From positions 620,001-684,000 of the forward strand of contig JADJNU010000001.1 of the NCBI GenBank assembly GCA_016714165.1: 64,000 nucleotides of DNA. The letters run 5' to 3'. The notes beneath the pieces are model-generated. The model was not told the origin of the DNA, searched no databases, and was given only the letters and a program-made list of their open reading frames with translations. Shown here piece by piece: positions 63,800-64,000 of this stretch. This DNA comes from Bdellovibrionales bacterium. Its GTDB lineage: Bacteria > Bdellovibrionota > Bdellovibrionia > Bdellovibrionales > UBA1609. Both the position numbers and the translations under genes were made by a program. Position 1 is the stretch's first letter. Every line of letters starts with the position of its first letter.

Positions 63800-64000
63800 A
63801 TGAAATGGTTAGGTAAGCTTGTTTTGCTCGTTGTCCCTTTTTCATTTCTTATGGGAACGTGGTGGGGCTTACGTAAAATCGAAGGCCAGATAAGAAATCA
63901 AGATCGATCCGGAACTCAATTGAAACTTCTCTATCGTAAAGGAACCATCCCTCCTGAAGCCCTTTCTGATTTCACCTTAAAATCTGGCTTACAGATACTT
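63800..64000 (+). CDS. Partial exported protein, probably a periplasmic solute-binding protein
   Basis: Only the first 67 codons lie in the window. ATG at 63800, then a signal or anchor helix (LVLLVVPFSFLMGTWWG) and the start of a domain: LKLLYRKGTIPPEALSDFTL. That last pattern resembles the first strand and helix of spermidine/putrescine-type binding proteins. The assignment is tentative. It begins 36 bases after the VWA lipoprotein stop and may share its operon. Confidence 0.5.
   Translation, partial: MKWLGKLVLLVVPFSFLMGTWWGLRKIEGQIRNQDRSGTQLKLLYRKGTIPPEALSDFTLKSGLQIL

Overview
Gram-negative chromosomal DNA of moderate GC content. The gene content is most like Bdellovibrio and related former Deltaproteobacteria (Bdellovibrionota). 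The pointers are a gliding/Nfs-type envelope cluster (FHA-AgmX protein, two TPR proteins, a Myxococcus-type outer-membrane barrel), several PilZ proteins, cyclic-nucleotide binding proteins, three VWA surface or exported proteins, many lipoproteins, and exported murein peptidases (MpaA-like M14, MepA-like M74). The phylum is inferred from gene families, not from a marker gene. I found no rRNA, tRNA, CRISPR array, prophage or insertion sequence; one lone tyrosine recombinase is present.

Layout. 1-1500: yceD-rpmF-fabH. 1.7-9.7 kb: exported barrel protein, secreted esterase, a PilZ-like/PhcB-like methyltransferase paired with a membrane class III cyclase, and a VWA lipoprotein. 9.7-18 kb: four-gene Glt/Nfs-like operon on the minus strand. 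18.4-28.5 kb: S41 protease, host-attachment-family protein, recombinase, membrane-tailed HTH protein, serine hydrolase, exported kinase-like protein and unknown exported proteins. 28.5-31.3 kb: one very large unknown exported protein. 31.6-35.8 kb: leucine dehydrogenase, then yfgM-bamB-lipoprotein-apt. 36-39.7 kb: exported TerD-VWA protein, cdd, mpaA-like gene, PTPS/QueD-like gene. 39.7-45.2 kb: minus-strand operon joining two PilZ-type proteins, a PqqD/M50-like/double-cNMP protein and a CPA2 antiporter. 45.3-54.5 kb: lipoproteins, a Ser/Thr kinase with PEGA domain, a PilZ protein and a MepA-like lipoprotein. 54.7-58.3 kb: a candidate ncRNA, a TPR/winged-helix regulator, and a structured minus-strand region with a 15-codon ORF behind a perfect Shine-Dalgarno. 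58.5-64 kb: exported PGM1-like ATP-grasp ligase, GAF protein, ddl, VWA lipoprotein and the start of a probable solute-binding protein.

Seven frame breaks affect six otherwise intact genes. Each is repaired by one base at or beside a short homopolymer, which points to sequence error more than gene decay. These genes are annotated end to end as single CDSs.

The most interesting possibility is a second-messenger theme. A class III cyclase, tandem cNMP-binding domains, several PilZ domains and a PhcB-type signal methyltransferase occur together. One operon appears to join c-di-GMP and cNMP inputs to a K+/H+-type antiporter.
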